In this document: one piece after another, positions 11,520 through 22,855 of the stretch | Position numbering within the stretch: position 1 is the stretch's first letter | How the letters are laid out: every line of letters begins with the position of its first letter | Source: Icerya purchasi | Lineage: Eukaryota > Arthropoda > Insecta > Hemiptera > Monophlebidae | Assembly: GCA_039619475.1 (NCBI GenBank) | Contig: CM077115.1 | Coordinates: forward strand, 418,446,557-418,510,556 | Length of the DNA stretch: 64,000 nucleotides | Direction of reading: 5' to 3' | Notes under the pieces: generated by a model | What the model saw: only the letters and a program-made list of their open reading frames with translations | Databases searched by the model: none | What the model was told of the DNA's origin: nothing | Position numbers and translations under genes: made by a program

Positions 11520-13630
11520 GGTGGCCCTTATTTTTCAAGGTTAAAATTTTCCAACCCGTAGTCTAGTTCTCTTATATGAAAAAATCGTAGCGTTAAAATT
11601 TTAGCTAATTTGGTCAACTTTAAGACGTGCCGATATAGCCAAGAAGATAGCGCCAATAGCGCAACTCAGCGCGCGCGCGAATGTACACTTCGCTGGTTAC
11701 TAGACTGAGTGGTTTAGCAGGTGTTACGCAGTAAAACAGGAACTCTCATTGCAGGCTTATTAAGACTAGACTTGAAATATCACAATTTTTTTGCTTAGCC
11801 TTCTTTCTCCGGTGAATAATTTTACTGATAGGAATAAAAAAATTGTTGAAAACACATTTACAATTTGCCACAGAATAGACTGAGAAAGTTAAGTATTAAT
11901 GCCAGACATGAGCGTCGATTTTTTCGCATCGGAGTATTTTTTTCGATATTCCGCTACCACTTGAAGCAGGTACTGTTTTTGTGCTGGGTGTTGCCCTCGA
12001 CTGGCGATCTCAAAAAAAAAATAATTTTTGATCCTCTTTGCGGGTTAGTTTATTGTTGTACTGTTCAATTAAATTGACCACTTTCATTTTGAGGATTAAT
12101 TCTCTACTTTTTAGATAATCTTCATCCTGCTCCTATTCACTTGGACTTGTGAGAAGAAAATCGGTGTTAATGCGAAATCTCTCAAAAAAATTCTCGGTCA
12201 GCGAATTAACAAATTGATCTAGATCTCCTCGGCATAAATTTAATCTGCAATCAGCTCATGTCGTCATCTTATGTTGCGTCGATATCTAGGTTTTTGCGCA
12301 TTCTTTCTTTCACCTCATTACTGGCACCGTTATCAAAGAAAGCGAAGCCAATTGCTTCCGCAGTTAGATACCATAAATGGCGAATAAATTGATTTACAGC
12401 CACTTTTGAAACTTCTCGTCTATTTCCTCGTAAGAATTCAGTTTTTTTAGAAAATTAAAATCTGAATTTGGTGCTTTTATAGTAACTGGAGCTGAAAATC
12501 ACGCTTCCACATAAGTTGTCACAATATAAATACAAATATCAGCTAAAATTTTCGCTTCTGAAGTTTTCAGCTTAAATTCATAGCGAGATAAATACATTTT
12601 CAAGGAGTATATGACCTTAGACATCCACCTTGTGTGATGTATGGTTTCGGGATATTGAAATGAAAAATTATTTAGAGTTTCTCCTAGAAATACTAAGCGT
12701 AATTCTAAAAATTTTTGGTAATCGTCACGAGGCTGATGTGTAGCAAGTGTATGCTACAGGAATGTAATCAATCGGGGGATTTTCTGTCGTCGTTAAATAT
12801 ACTGATCTCACTTCTTCAATGCTGAGCGAAAATTGTCTTTATTCATCTTTGACCACTTGTTTTGGAATTCTTTAAAAGTAGCAACATTTGGACCAGAAGT
12901 GCGAGGCATTTTCAATTCGAAAACGATTCTTACAAACATTTCAAACATATGATGACGACACGCCAAATGTAATAATTTGCGATCGAGGAACCGTTCCAAC
13001 TCATGTCCCTCCTGTGTCACCAGTATTAGCGGCGGTTGTGTCAAAAGAAATACATTTAATAATACAGGCACGGGATTTTTTGGTTTTTTGGCCGAGTAAG
13101 CGTTCTCGACAAAGCAAAGCGACTGCTAAAAAGAATGATGTCCGAGAGATGGTGAATTAATGACACTTGGGAGAATATTTTCTATGTCGGACATAAACGA
13201 TAGCGCTGCAAGTACCGAATCCGTATCAATATAAAGCACAAAACAATATTCTCACTTAGAATTGCGCAATAAATAGGGAATAAGCAGCGACAAAAAATCT
13301 CTTCACTCTTTTCTCTTTGCCTCGTTTATGCAGTAGAGAATCCTTATCATACATTTAGAAGAGATATACAAATGATGATACTGCTCAGAAATATCGCATT
13401 AGAACTATACTGACTCGCTGGCACACAGCTGCTATAACGAGCGAAACCAGTATTTGCGGCGCGCATGTACGCTCCTTTCACTGAAACGCTCTTCAGCACG
13501 TCTTAAAGTTGACTAAATGAGCTAAAATTTTAACGGTATGATTTTTTCATATAAGAGAACAATTCTACCGGTTGGGACACTTAATTTTTGAAAAAAAAAT
13601 TTCCGTCACCTATAACTAAGGGCCACCCTA
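11517..13630 (-). mobile_element. 2.1-kb DNA transposon, superfamily not identified
   Basis: Ends begin TAGGGTGGCCCTTA on both sides and continue as inverted repeats of about 115-130 bp (11517-11630 and 13497-13630) with shared blocks such as TCTCTTATATGAAAAAATC and GTCAACTTTAAGACGTGC. The interior carries a minus-strand transposase-like relic at about 12150-13071. Long inverted repeats plus a coding remnant indicate a class II element. The target duplication is unclear because the left flank is an AT repeat. I recognise the protein as one commonly seen in aphid and cnidarian genomes but cannot name its superfamily. Confidence 0.75.
12240..13071 (-). pseudogene. Decayed transposase-like protein of the 2.1-kb element
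   Basis: An 87-codon open frame (13071 down to 12808) contains LLHLACRHHMFEMFVRIVF, SGPNV and FKEFQNKW. After a short degraded gap the same reading direction continues with stretches such as YQKFLELRLVFLGE, HHTRWMSKVIYSLKMYL, ICIYIVTTYVEA and, after a further frameshift, FIRHLWYLTAEAIGFAFFD, ending near 12260. This order (Cys-His-rich CRHH segment, then LFLG, then HLWYL..E..AFFD) matches a conserved uncharacterised transposon protein known to me from arthropod genomes. At least two frameshifts or stops break it, so it cannot be functional. Catalytic residues were not identified. Confidence 0.6.
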
Positions 13631-14124
13631 ATAGATTATGGCGTTTTAGCCGTAACAGAGCTTAACAGGAAATTATAATATTAATTATTTGACAACGGTA
13701 TAAATAAATTTGTATGTGTGAAATATACGAATAATTAAATAAGCTTCTGGCTTACAATTTTCGATAATTACTGGGTAGTGAGGGTTATACCTTGAATGAG
13801 CTAATGAAAATTTTATTCAGAATGAACATTTTTAATTTAAAAAGAAAATACGTTTTATTCCGAATGGACATTTTAATTCAAAAGAAAATACTTTTTATTA
13901 AAGTAAAAATTTTATTAAGAACATTTTGGTCTAAAAAGAGAACATTTTATTTTATTTTAAAGAATTTCTGTTTTGAACTTTATTTTAACCAGATTCGTTT
14001 TTTAAACTCAGCTTATCCATTATGGTTGAGCGGTTATTACAAAATTAACTAACTATAATTTTATTAAAGTAAAAGATATATTAATATAAGAAATCGGAAA
14101 ATTTAATCGGCATAAAACAAAAGA

Positions 14125-14310
14125 AATTCAAGGAGCCAATTCAGTGGAGGATTCAACAACCAGAGTTATCCAGAGGAATTTACAGAATATACTCCGGCAG
14201 AAGAGGTAAACTGGACGCAAGATACAAATAGTGATTATAGTATATTTATATTTTATGTTTTAGGTGAGAAATTAAACCATTTGTATAGGTGTGTAATGTG
14301 AAGATGTTAT
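14125..14310 (+). pseudogene. Two overlapping open frames, unknown
   Basis: Two plus-strand frames are open over the same bases. One is acidic (contains YPEEFTEYTPAEEVNWTQD) and stays open for about 60 codons; the other is basic (contains ELSRGIYRIYSGRRGK) and ends after about 40 codons. No family is recognised. They belong to the AT-rich element bounded by the twin palindromes and may be coding remnants of it. Confidence 0.2.
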
Positions 14311-14560
14311 AATAATTTTGCATGTGGCGTTGCGAAAGGGCCCCCAATTAGATAATCGTCTTATTATTAATTCAAGCATTTTGTAATTTGTTTTGTTTAT
14401 ATTTTATATTATAATTGTTCGTATAAATTAAATAAAAATAGTAATTTATCTTTGTTGAAGACAATTCACGGAAATAGTAATATTGTTTAAAAAACCGTTT
14501 ATCCAGAGTTTAATTTTGACGAGATATTTAAAAATTGGTTTATTTGTAAATTTGTAAATT

Positions 14561-14597
<37 letters not shown>

Positions 14598-14660
14598 AAA
14601 AACAAAAAAAAACAATTATATTACGTAACTAGTCAGTTCATTTGACTGGTCACGTAATAA

Positions 14661-16302
14661 CATATATATATGTATATGTGTGTGTGTATAATTTTATGTA
14701 GATACCATGCAAATAAATCGGTACAATCAAGATATTGTTAAAATTCAGTTTTTTGTGTCTATCTTAATTAATCTACTTTTAAATTCTTCATCTCGTTGTC
14801 TATCTGTCTAAATGCGGAACAGCGCGATTTTAACCTAAATTGGATTACGAAGCTTCCTAAGCCCACCAGAAAGGTTTTTAATTTTTATATTTTCTTTATT
14901 TTCCTTGAAAGACTGAAAAATAGTGACGTTTAATTTTTCCTCTAACATCAACCCTGTTACAATCCTATTAGGTAAAAATCGAAGACGCTACTAAACCGCT
15001 CTTATGCCGAGGACAAACATGTGTATGTATGCTGCGAAAATGTTGACTAAAATCTGGAAATTGTAATTTCTCAATGAGGACATTTGTGCTTTTTGAAACG
15101 TCCGGTTAAATTTGCATTTATTCGCAAGTGAACTTTGACAGTATTTTTTTACACGCGCTACAAATGAAAACCGAATAATTTTAATTACGAATCGTGACCG
15201 GCTGGCGTATTAGCTAAACTCGTCAGTTACCGATGTCGTTATGAAAGACAGCGTTTCGATGGAAGGAGTAGTTACTTCGAAACGGTCAAAGTCATATGAT
15301 TAATTTGTTACTCGTGTGTGAGACAGCGAGCCTCCTTCTTGCCGCTGGAATCTTGCATGTCACACATTCTAAAGAGCTAAATTTAAACGCAGCAATACGT
15401 GTCAGATGCGAGCGTATGATTTTTTTTTTGGAAAAATTCCAACGACATGTTGCACTGAACTGTTCGGACGAGACAACACAGGGTTCGTTTTGCATCAGAT
15501 ATCGGAACAAAATAATTTTTCGTTCCAGCTGAAAAACTCACACTTATAAAATGTTTCACCGTTAGGTATGTGATTCGTGTTCGATGTTTATTTTATTATT
15601 TTTTTTTTTTTTTGGTATAGGTCATTTATTCCTCTAAGATACCGTTTTTTCTGCGATATATGCTTGAAACTAATATGTAAAGTACTAAAAACGGGGAAAT
15701 AGAACGAAAGAATTTGGTTGTCGTTATTGAGGAGAAGAATTTGCTAGCACTGTTTTATTGATCATGTGAAAAATGATCGCGAATAAATCCACTATTTTAA
15801 AAATCATTCCGATGGAGAGACGCTGCTGCTTTGCGATTAGCGAATAATCTGCTCTACATCAGTCTGGTATGCTAAGCAATGTTTCACAGACTCTATCTAA
15901 CTTGTGGATGGATAAAATACGCATGCTGTATCAGAGAACTATCAATTATTACCTTTTCTCGCCGGTTAACGAACGAAATTGGAAAGACGAATTTGAAGGA
16001 ATCTGATGATTTTGAAGTTTTTTATAACTTTAACGTTACTAGTGAAACCTCCGCTTCCGTATACAGTACTTTCAAAAACAGTTAGTTTGCACACTACGAT
16101 TAAAAAACATTAAAAACAACCGGTTTTCACGACTATTAAAGAGGGCAACACATCGCGGAAACGTTTCTTCTATTTTTAATTAAAGGTGGCTCTCTAATTG
16201 TCGTTCTTAATTTTTTTTATTGTTTCTATAGATCCTGAATACGGTGTTAACCATTTTATAATAGTAAATTATTCATTAAAAAAATTATTTAAGAGAATAC
16301 AC
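14661..16302. other. No supported feature
   Basis: AT-rich sequence. Overlapping opposite-strand frames of 72-78 codons near 15292-15532 lack recognisable motifs; the plus-strand one begins with a hydrophobic stretch that could mimic a signal peptide, but nothing supports expression. A poly-T run lies near 15598-15614. Confidence 0.5.
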
Positions 16303-16688
16303 CGGCTTCAATATTTACTCTGAAAATTTAATAAAAATGTGTTAAAAGGTAACAAAATAATTACTCGATAAAAAATGTATAATGAGATGATGATATGTCG
16401 TTTAAGGGAATACTATGACTTTAACAATATAGTTTCGGTTCACTAAATTCACATTACGACATTAACAGAGTGTAACAAAACAATTACACTCGTCTTTTCT
16501 CTAAGTAAACTTCATGCGGTTTCTTAATTGTTGGCAATTTGAATTTGATGTACCGAGATACGAACGTTGTTTAAGTCATAATATCGTCCCTCCTTTTAAA
16601 TTTTATTATTAAACGTATATTATCTTCTGTTATCGATTATTATACTTTTTAGTGCATTTTTATTAAATTTTTAGGACAAATGTGAATG
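16303..16688. mobile_element. Palindromic MITE, copy 1
   Basis: Inverted ends: CTTCAATATTTACTCTGAAAA at the left is mirrored by the complement of TTTTTAGGACAAATGTGAAT at the right, and both continue with AATTTAATAAAAATG. A second, longer copy with the same ends lies at 37831-38487. Short AT-rich inverted-repeat elements of this size are typically non-autonomous DNA transposons. Target duplication not resolved. Confidence 0.65.
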
Positions 16689-17058
16689 GATTTATCGCAT
16701 CAGAATAGAGTTTTGATCGGCGATCAATCGATTACGTTGGCGAATGTATTGTACATAAAATCAATTTTTAAACATAATGTTGTGTATTTCGGTAATTGAT
16801 AAGATAAAAAGATAAAATATATTAGACGCTTATTAAGTAAAATAGATTGAAGCTTACAGAGTAAGATGTCAAAAGGAGAGAGGAACAGAGACTGACATTG
16901 AAACACTTAAGAAGTATGTTTGTTTTTAGGCATGTGTGTTAGTCATAAAATTAAAAGTTGGCAGTAACGATTGCATATATTATTAAAGAAGCTTTAGATC
17001 CAGAGTCGGTCCGAATGCTAAAGAATATTAGCGGTGCGATGACGTTCCGGAGGCTCGT

Positions 17059-17182
17059 TTAATCCGTGAAGAATGAACTTTCTTCCGGATTTTCAGTTTC
17101 TTCATCTTCACCGGTAACGTAGGACTCGTTGCTGGATACGGTTGGCGGCAGTTCTGCTCTATTAGAAAACTTGCATCTGAAA
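17059..17182 (-). CDS. Candidate terminal host exon (acidic C-terminus)
   Basis: On the minus strand a pyrimidine-rich tract ending ATTTCTTATTTTTCAG precedes a 40-codon open frame ending in TAA (17059-17061). It begins FRCKFSNRAELPPT, runs through VSSNESYVTG and ends with an acidic tail EDEETENPEESSFFTD. The stretch is richer in GC than its surroundings and has a coding-like composition, consistent with the last exon of a host gene whose 3' untranslated region would extend towards 16690. The frame requires two bases from the previous exon. I do not recognise the protein. A chance open frame beside a chance acceptor is the alternative. Confidence 0.4.
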
Positions 17183-17505
17183 CTGAAAAATAAGAAATAT
17201 CGTGTAAAATTTATTATTTCTGATGAATATTAACTTCACAAGCCCAACGCCCCCCCTGTCAAGGGTATCGGACTTCCTTAACTTTTTTACTTTATAAAAA
17301 TTCAGTTTCCGTATATACGTTTATGTCCGTAGAACTCGAAAAGTAGTCGATGAATTGACTCGAAATTTTTACACAACGTGTTGCATTTCTATATAAGAGA
17401 ATGTTTTCATATATTTTTTTATCACGAAATAGTTTTTTAATTATTCCAAAATAATGTTTGAATTGATTTAATGTCTTTAGTTCCGAGTGAATTTGTTGAA
17501 TTGCC

Positions 17506-17917
17506 GACAGATAGCGCCACACGAAAGAAATTACTTCGCGTTTATTTATAAACGCTATGATATAAATATAAACGTAGTTTATAGAACGCTGTAATCTTCA
17601 TTGTTCTTCGGTGTTCGATCGCGGTCGTGAATTCGATTGTCCGTCAGGTTTCGTCGGGCTTCATTAATAGTATATTTAATATATGTATGTATAAAAATCA
17701 ATTGCGCATGTATGAAAGAGTATAACTTGAGAACGGCTCGACCGATTTGGCTGTTTCTTTTGTTTGTTGTTGTTGTTTGTATGGAAGAAAATTTTGGAAA
17801 AATACGCCGACAAAGTTCGAAAACAATGAAAAAAAAAATGGCAAAAATGCCGTTACGATGTGACGTTCAGTTTGACCAGTTTTGCTGTCACATGATTTCA
17901 TAACAACAACAAATTTT
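17506..17917 (+). repeat. Dispersed repeat family R, copy 1
   Basis: This segment, from AGATAGCGCCAC to TTTCATAACAACAACAAATTT, is matched in reverse complement by 55495-55823. The phrase GACCGATTTGGCTGTTT is of a kind widely seen in the 5' part of insect Helitron-like repeats. The 88-codon plus frame and 67-codon minus frame inside it are shadows. Confidence 0.8.
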
Positions 17918-19099
17918 TTCGTTTTTTTTCCCCTTTTTTTCTATTAATAGCGAGAGAGACTGGGAAACAAAAATCTTTAGCTGCCGTAGAACGGACTATG
18001 GAATTTTTCCCAATAACACAAAAATATAAAAGCAATAGTAGTTTGCTCTTTCATTGTTCTTATTTTTATTATCCATTCTATAACGTGTTGATTCATTTGT
18101 GTTTAACTACTCGTTACGGACTTTCTGTAAATAAATTTGATTTGTTTCCAAGATTAATTTGAACAATTACACATTTTGAAAATAAAATCAACGGGAAAGA
18201 GACACTTTATTTTCAGAGGTAATTTTCAAAATATCTGAATAGACATTTCTCAGTTTCAATACTGTGTTTGTTCCATATCAAACAGTCGTAAAGTACAACG
18301 TATAAACCGCGCAGTCTTACAGATTGTCGTACTATATAATAATTTACAAAAATTTTTTAACGTTGTCGAAATAAATTATCGAAAAAAAGTTTTTGTTCGA
18401 TAGATGAAAATGCTCGACTTAGATAATCGAACACACGATTCAAAGAATTATCAAAATGGGCAATTACCAAATGCCCTCAATAAACGCTCGCTTTTATCGG
18501 ATGGAATTTCGTTCGATATTTTACATATTTACACATTAACCGGATTGTGATTAAACGAAATTGTACCGAATATTTTATTAATAATATCACAGTCGTTTCT
18601 TATTTCGTTGATTTCGTTCAATGTTAAAATTCAGGAACCCGATTTTTCCTTTTGTTTCAGGCCTGTCAACTAATCCGGCGCATGAGAAGTTCACCTATAT
18701 TCCCTAATTTATAGAATCGGGATATTCGATACAATTAAATAAAACATCATTGCCTAATCAACTACGCTGCAGGAGTTGGCTGACTCGAATTTTTGAAAAA
18801 TATATATCTACATCTAGCTGTGATGCAAAAATTTGAAAAAAGGTCCACGGATATAGTAGTTATGTTTTTTTTTCTCTCTCTTTTTCTAAAAATATACGTA
18901 TTTTCATCGAAAGAATATGCAATACAAAACCGAGAATTCAAAAATTTTAACTTTTTTTTTTTTTTTTTTTAATTCTCCAACTAAATTTTTTAAGTTTACC
19001 GTTCTGAATAAAATAAAATTTAGAATGTTTCCTTTAGCTGAAAAATTACAGGTTAGTTGACTCATTTTCTCGATTATCTTCCTCTTTTGGTAGGTTTCT
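17918..19099. other. No supported feature
   Basis: AT-rich DNA with a poly-T run near 18950-18970 and no recognisable coding or repeat structure beyond short homopolymers. Confidence 0.5.
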
Positions 19100-19668
19100 T
19101 CCTGTTTTCTCAGCTTCCAATCCTTTTGTCTACAGCTGCTCATTCCAAACTATAGTTTAACTCCTACGTCTCATCATTCTCCAACCCAGAAGATTCCTTT
19201 TTCTTGTCTATTCAACCTTCCCTTACTCGCTACCCTGGTTTTTTAACTTTCCTTTTATGCACCGCTCCAACCTCTTTGCAATTTTCCGCCTGCCTTTTAC
19301 TCGCAGTTTGTTTCCTCTACCTCGCTTTTCCGTTATTCTCTCGTGCCTCCTCCTTATTGTCCATTGCACTCCTCCAGCAACCAATTCATTTGTGATCCTG
19401 ATCATAAAATGTTCGGTTGTTCGTCGCTTTCAGCTGAACAGGCTTCTTTTTATTCCTTCCGTTTAAAAATCGGTATTCCCACTCCATACTGCGCTTCATT
19501 CATTCTTTCTCTTCCTCTTTTCCTTTTGTTGTTATCCTAGCTTTGGATTTATTTCTGTCGGCTATCTCTGATCGTGTTAAGATCCGAGTCTCTCTTGCTC
19601 CTCTGTTCCATTGTTCCTGGGTCAATCTCCATGTTGACGAACTCATAATGATGAGAAGGAAAAAAAAA
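19100..19668 (+). mobile_element. LINE 3' fragment (RNase H-containing family)
   Basis: Translated in shifting plus-strand frames this reads as the C-terminus of the same LINE ORF2 seen elsewhere here: the zinc-knuckle-like FICDPDHKMFGC, then SLSAEQASFYSF and IPTPYCASFILSL. It ends in the family tail GGGTCAATCTCCATGTTGAC and an A-rich run. At least two frameshifts break the frame. The 5' edge is approximate. Confidence 0.8.
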
Positions 19669-20219
19669 TGGCAGTTTACCGGCTAATGACAATATTATGA
19701 CAGAAACATCTAAATCATCTGTACTAATATATAATAGTGTAGTGTCGGTGATTTACATCGTTAGGGGCCGCTTTTATCGTATTTAATTGAGTTTTTGTTT
19801 GCCTATTATTTCGACGGAGCCAGAGAACGAATATTCTGAGCCGGGGTTAGTAAACATTGCCTTTTACTACTACCTTGAAGAACCAAATGCGTATTCGACC
19901 GTAAAGATTTTATTTTAATAAATCATTAATTACATTAAAAAAATTATAAACAATTACAATTTCCAGTTTAAGTACAAAAACCTAAAAATGGAGTAATAAT
20001 TAGTCGCAAAAAAAAAAAAAATACGTGATAATTGTAAGGTGTAACAACAAACAGCTACTAAGTGGTAATTTGTAAAAAATGTGGGTTTTTTCTCCTATTT
20101 TGATAACAAAACGAACTTTTAATGCCTCTAATTTCTACTGATTCAGCTTTCTAGTTCCGCTTCCAAACAGAATAGAGCTAATCGCTATTAAGTGCCTTTT
20201 TTTTTTTTTGATAAAATAC

Positions 20220-20346
20220 CAAAATCAGCGGATGCCACGCATGTTAAGGCGCAAATGATTGATTCGTCTTTGTCTGGAATCAGGCGGCACTTGTATGATT
20301 TCCACAAATCTGTAGCTGCTAAAATTTCTTTTAATCTGGTTGCACT
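20220..20346 (-). other. Possible internal exon
   Basis: A stop-free minus-strand frame contains ATRLKEILAATDLWKSYKC followed by RLIPDKDESIICALTCVASA, bounded upstream by an AG and downstream by G|GTATTT. Composition is balanced and unlike the low-complexity frames around it. The acceptor has a weak pyrimidine tract, so support is limited. Confidence 0.25.
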
Positions 20347-20790
20347 CTAACATTTTGATCGCTTCAAATATTAATCATAAAACTGATTGATTCAACGTAA
20401 TATTATGATACTTCAATTTTTTTTTTTTTTATCGTATCAAAGGCTCTATGCGATATTTTTAGAAATCCCCCTTTATACTTTTCTACCTTTTTTTTCTTCC
20501 GAGTATCATTTTTGTAGAAATCGGACTGTGTAGAAATAAAACCGCTCCGGTATCTGTGTATACGGTCGGTTATTGTGCATGGGGAAAACCTATTTAGATG
20601 GCATTTTCCGATGCAACTTCTCAAAACCTTCGGAACTCCGCAATACTTTTACCGAAGTTGATAATTCGCGCAGCGTTAAATGTTTGCAGACGTTGACATG
20701 GCGTCATTCGCTCGCCCGCTATGTGGTCGAGCACATCAGCTCTTGTTTCTTCAATGGAGGTGTTTTATCGTCTTACCATTTGTAAGTACA

Positions 20791-21010
20791 CTATTCTTCT
20801 TCGTGCAAATTACTTAAAATTCCGCGCGCATATCTGTCGCATACTTTATTCAAAGCAGATAAAAAGGAAGAACGCACTTCGCCGTTAACATATATCCAAC
20901 GAAAAAAGCCCGTACCGAAACGCGCTGACGTCACTAAATCAGCAGTCCTCGCATTAAAAGCTATGTTAACGGTATCATTCAATACGCTATTACGGATTGT
21001 GGATAATTAT
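20791..21010 (-). other. 72-codon open frame, unknown
   Basis: A minus-strand frame with 63 codons from its ATG (72 stop to stop) contains ARTADLVTSARFGTGFFRW and SALNKVCDRYARGILSNLH. It has no recognised domain, and no clear splice sites or promoter. Confidence 0.2.
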
Positions 21011-21695
21011 GACGGTAATTCAAATGAAATGATGAAAGAACGAAATACATAAAACCTCCGAATTCCAACCTATCAAATTATTTCATACAAAATCGGTTAA
21101 ACGTTTGTTTTGTTTTTTTTTCTCAATTAAATTACTATCATTCAATACACATCGAATTCAAACTACATTCAAATGTGTCGCCGAAAATATCAAAATCATC
21201 GTCATCGGTATCGCTAAAATCTATTATGTCATCTACTTTTATCTCCATCATCAGTATATTTTTTATAAACACAATCCAAGTATTTTTTCTTGTCGCTTTA
21301 TACCTTTTTTTTCCCCACACTGTACCGGTAAAACGTAACTTGTTGTTCGCCCCTTCCCCCTATTAGGATTAATGAAACTTTTATTACTTAAACCGTTACA
21401 TTAATGTCGGATATAAAAGATTTAAACTAGTTGTATAATATTAATATTAAAACGGTGGTACTTCCGTCTGCGTTTGTAGGACATCTCGACACCGTCTTCT
21501 TTTTAATCTTCTCGCAGGATTTCCGGGCAGAGTCCGTGTGTACATTTTCCTAATGTTGGCGTTACCGTGCAATTTTATAGTTGATTAAAATTATCGTACG
21601 TAATATTTCGGACTGTTAGCGCTGAATTATTCGAGTATTTGACCTGCTGGCGCTACCGTATATATTTCGATTCGGTATTTTGAAATTGGGACGAT

Positions 21696-22670
21696 GACCG
21701 TTAAGTAAAGAAGCCTTTTTAGATTTAGGTTTAATGAGGACTTCCGGCCCAACAACAGGTAGAGTTACCTAGCACGCACTCGCAACTCCGTTCGAACTTG
21801 TGCAATGTGAACTCCTAGGTAAGACGCTTACCTAGAATAGTACCCAGATATTTGACTGACCAAGATTGCTGAATTTCTGTGTTGTTGATTTTTATATTAC
21901 GGCACGCTATTAATCTATTTGTGAAGATGACGCAATTTCTGTTCATTGATGCGGATTCTCCAATTGGTTGTCCAATCGTGGATCCAGTCTACATCCTTGT
22001 TGGACCGCATTGCTCGTAAAATCTGCACTGGCGTTTACCGACAGTATTGGTACATCGTCAGCATATGTAGCCGAAATAGTTTCATTTGAAATTGGGATAT
22101 CTGCCGTGAAAGTCGAAAAAGACAGTCGAGCACGCTTCTTTCTCCTCCATGCCGCCGCTGATATTGAGTCCACTATCCGGTGACACATTGGTGTGTTGTC
22201 GAGTGCTGTGAACGAAATCCAAACTGGCGATTTGGAGCAAGAATAGGCGCGGTTCCATTTTGGCAAGCTGTTAAGTAAACTCTAATTGGCTTATATGATG
22301 ACATGCAAGCTGCATTTTTGTTCGGTTTTCAATAATACTATCGATTTTTTCCATTGGTTGTTCGGGAAGTGGCCGAATTTAATAATAGCATTGAACTGTA
22401 GCATATGAATGTGATAGCTTTCTTTTAAAGGTGAGATAAGATTTCTCCTGTTATTTTATCGCTCCTGCGAGGAACTTTTGCTGAAGCATTGAAACACCTC
22501 CTTAGATGAAAAAGACTTTAATGGAAGTTCTAATTGAAGAGGAACTTCCAGTGATTCTTGTACTCTTTCCGAAAATGTGTTACCGATAACAGGATGAGGA
22601 CTAAATATCTTTTCTAAGTGTGCCTTCTCCAAACGCGTCGGATTATTCCTTATCTGATTTGGCCTAGTTG
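21696..22670 (-). pseudogene. Jockey-like LINE reverse-transcriptase fragment
   Basis: Minus-strand frames give a reverse transcriptase in order: a pre-RT segment with NTFSERVQESLEVP, a palm region with FNAIIKFGHFP and NQWKK, then the catalytic motif in TADIPISNETISATYADDV (YADD, residues about 60-75 of the 107-codon frame at 21943-22266), then a thumb-like segment with HIAQVRTEL and LLGRKSS towards 21720. Stops and frameshifts separate the blocks and the segment between palm and YADD is shortened. The motifs are those of the Jockey group. Neither 5' nor 3' ends nor a tail were found. It is a different lineage from the RNase H LINE next to it. Confidence 0.8.
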
Positions 22671-22855
22671 TTATCCTGCAGTTTAATATTACAATGTGTT
22701 TTTTTTATTTCTAAGTAATTTCGTTGTTGCTGTCCAAACCGAACTGTCATGGATGTTTAGTGATTCTATACATGGTTAAATATTTTATTCCTTGTTTATT
22801 TATTTTTTGACGTTTTCAGTTGAAGTCTTCTCCACAAATAAGCTTTCTAAAATTT
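22671..22855. other. Spacer between two LINE fragments
   Basis: AT-rich interval with nothing recognisable. Confidence 0.5.

Larger units (their letters stand above)
11150..14072. mobile_element. Large palindromic (foldback-like) element
   Basis: The left arm 11150-11473 and right arm 13636-14072 are reverse complements over most of their length, with extra AT-rich tandem sequence in the right arm (about 13815-13975). The two arms meet at a former centre of the type ACGCCATAAT...ATTATGGCGT, where an AT microsatellite and the 2.1-kb transposon are now inserted. Such arms are expected of foldback elements or of a head-to-head duplication. I cannot assign a superfamily. Confidence 0.7.
9377..14660. 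mobile_element. Composite nested element bounded by twin palindromes
   Basis: Two imperfect palindromes of about 40 bp lie at 9377-9418 and 14618-14660. Both carry TTA(T/C)GTAA at one side, a shared GTTCATTTGACTG core and a (T/C)ACGTRATAA end, and both are flanked by AT microsatellite. Because each is self-complementary they can be read as direct or inverted terminal repeats. Subtracting the LINE (9720-10660) and the 2.1-kb transposon (11517-13630) leaves about 2.2 kb of very AT-rich sequence containing decayed open frames and long inverted repeats. I infer an old element of roughly 2.2 kb, of unknown superfamily, invaded at least twice. That the two palindromes are true termini is an inference; a pair of independent hairpin MITE copies is the main alternative. 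Confidence 0.45.
19669..21695. other. Unassigned DNA with minus-strand coding-like islands
   Basis: No certain gene. Two minus-strand islands have unusually coding-like sequence: 20220-20346 and 20791-21010 (described separately). Otherwise AT-rich, with poly-T near 20415-20430. Confidence 0.4.

Noticed and set aside
9485..14310. Integrated small DNA virus, prompted by palindromic ends and small open frames
   Set aside because: None of the frames shows a recognisable replication or capsid motif, and the frames are short; kept only as an open question in the findings.
15292..15532. Opposed 72- and 78-codon frames, one with a signal-peptide-like start
   Set aside because: Overlapping antisense frames with no domain, no Cys pattern of a secreted peptide and no promoter or splice context.
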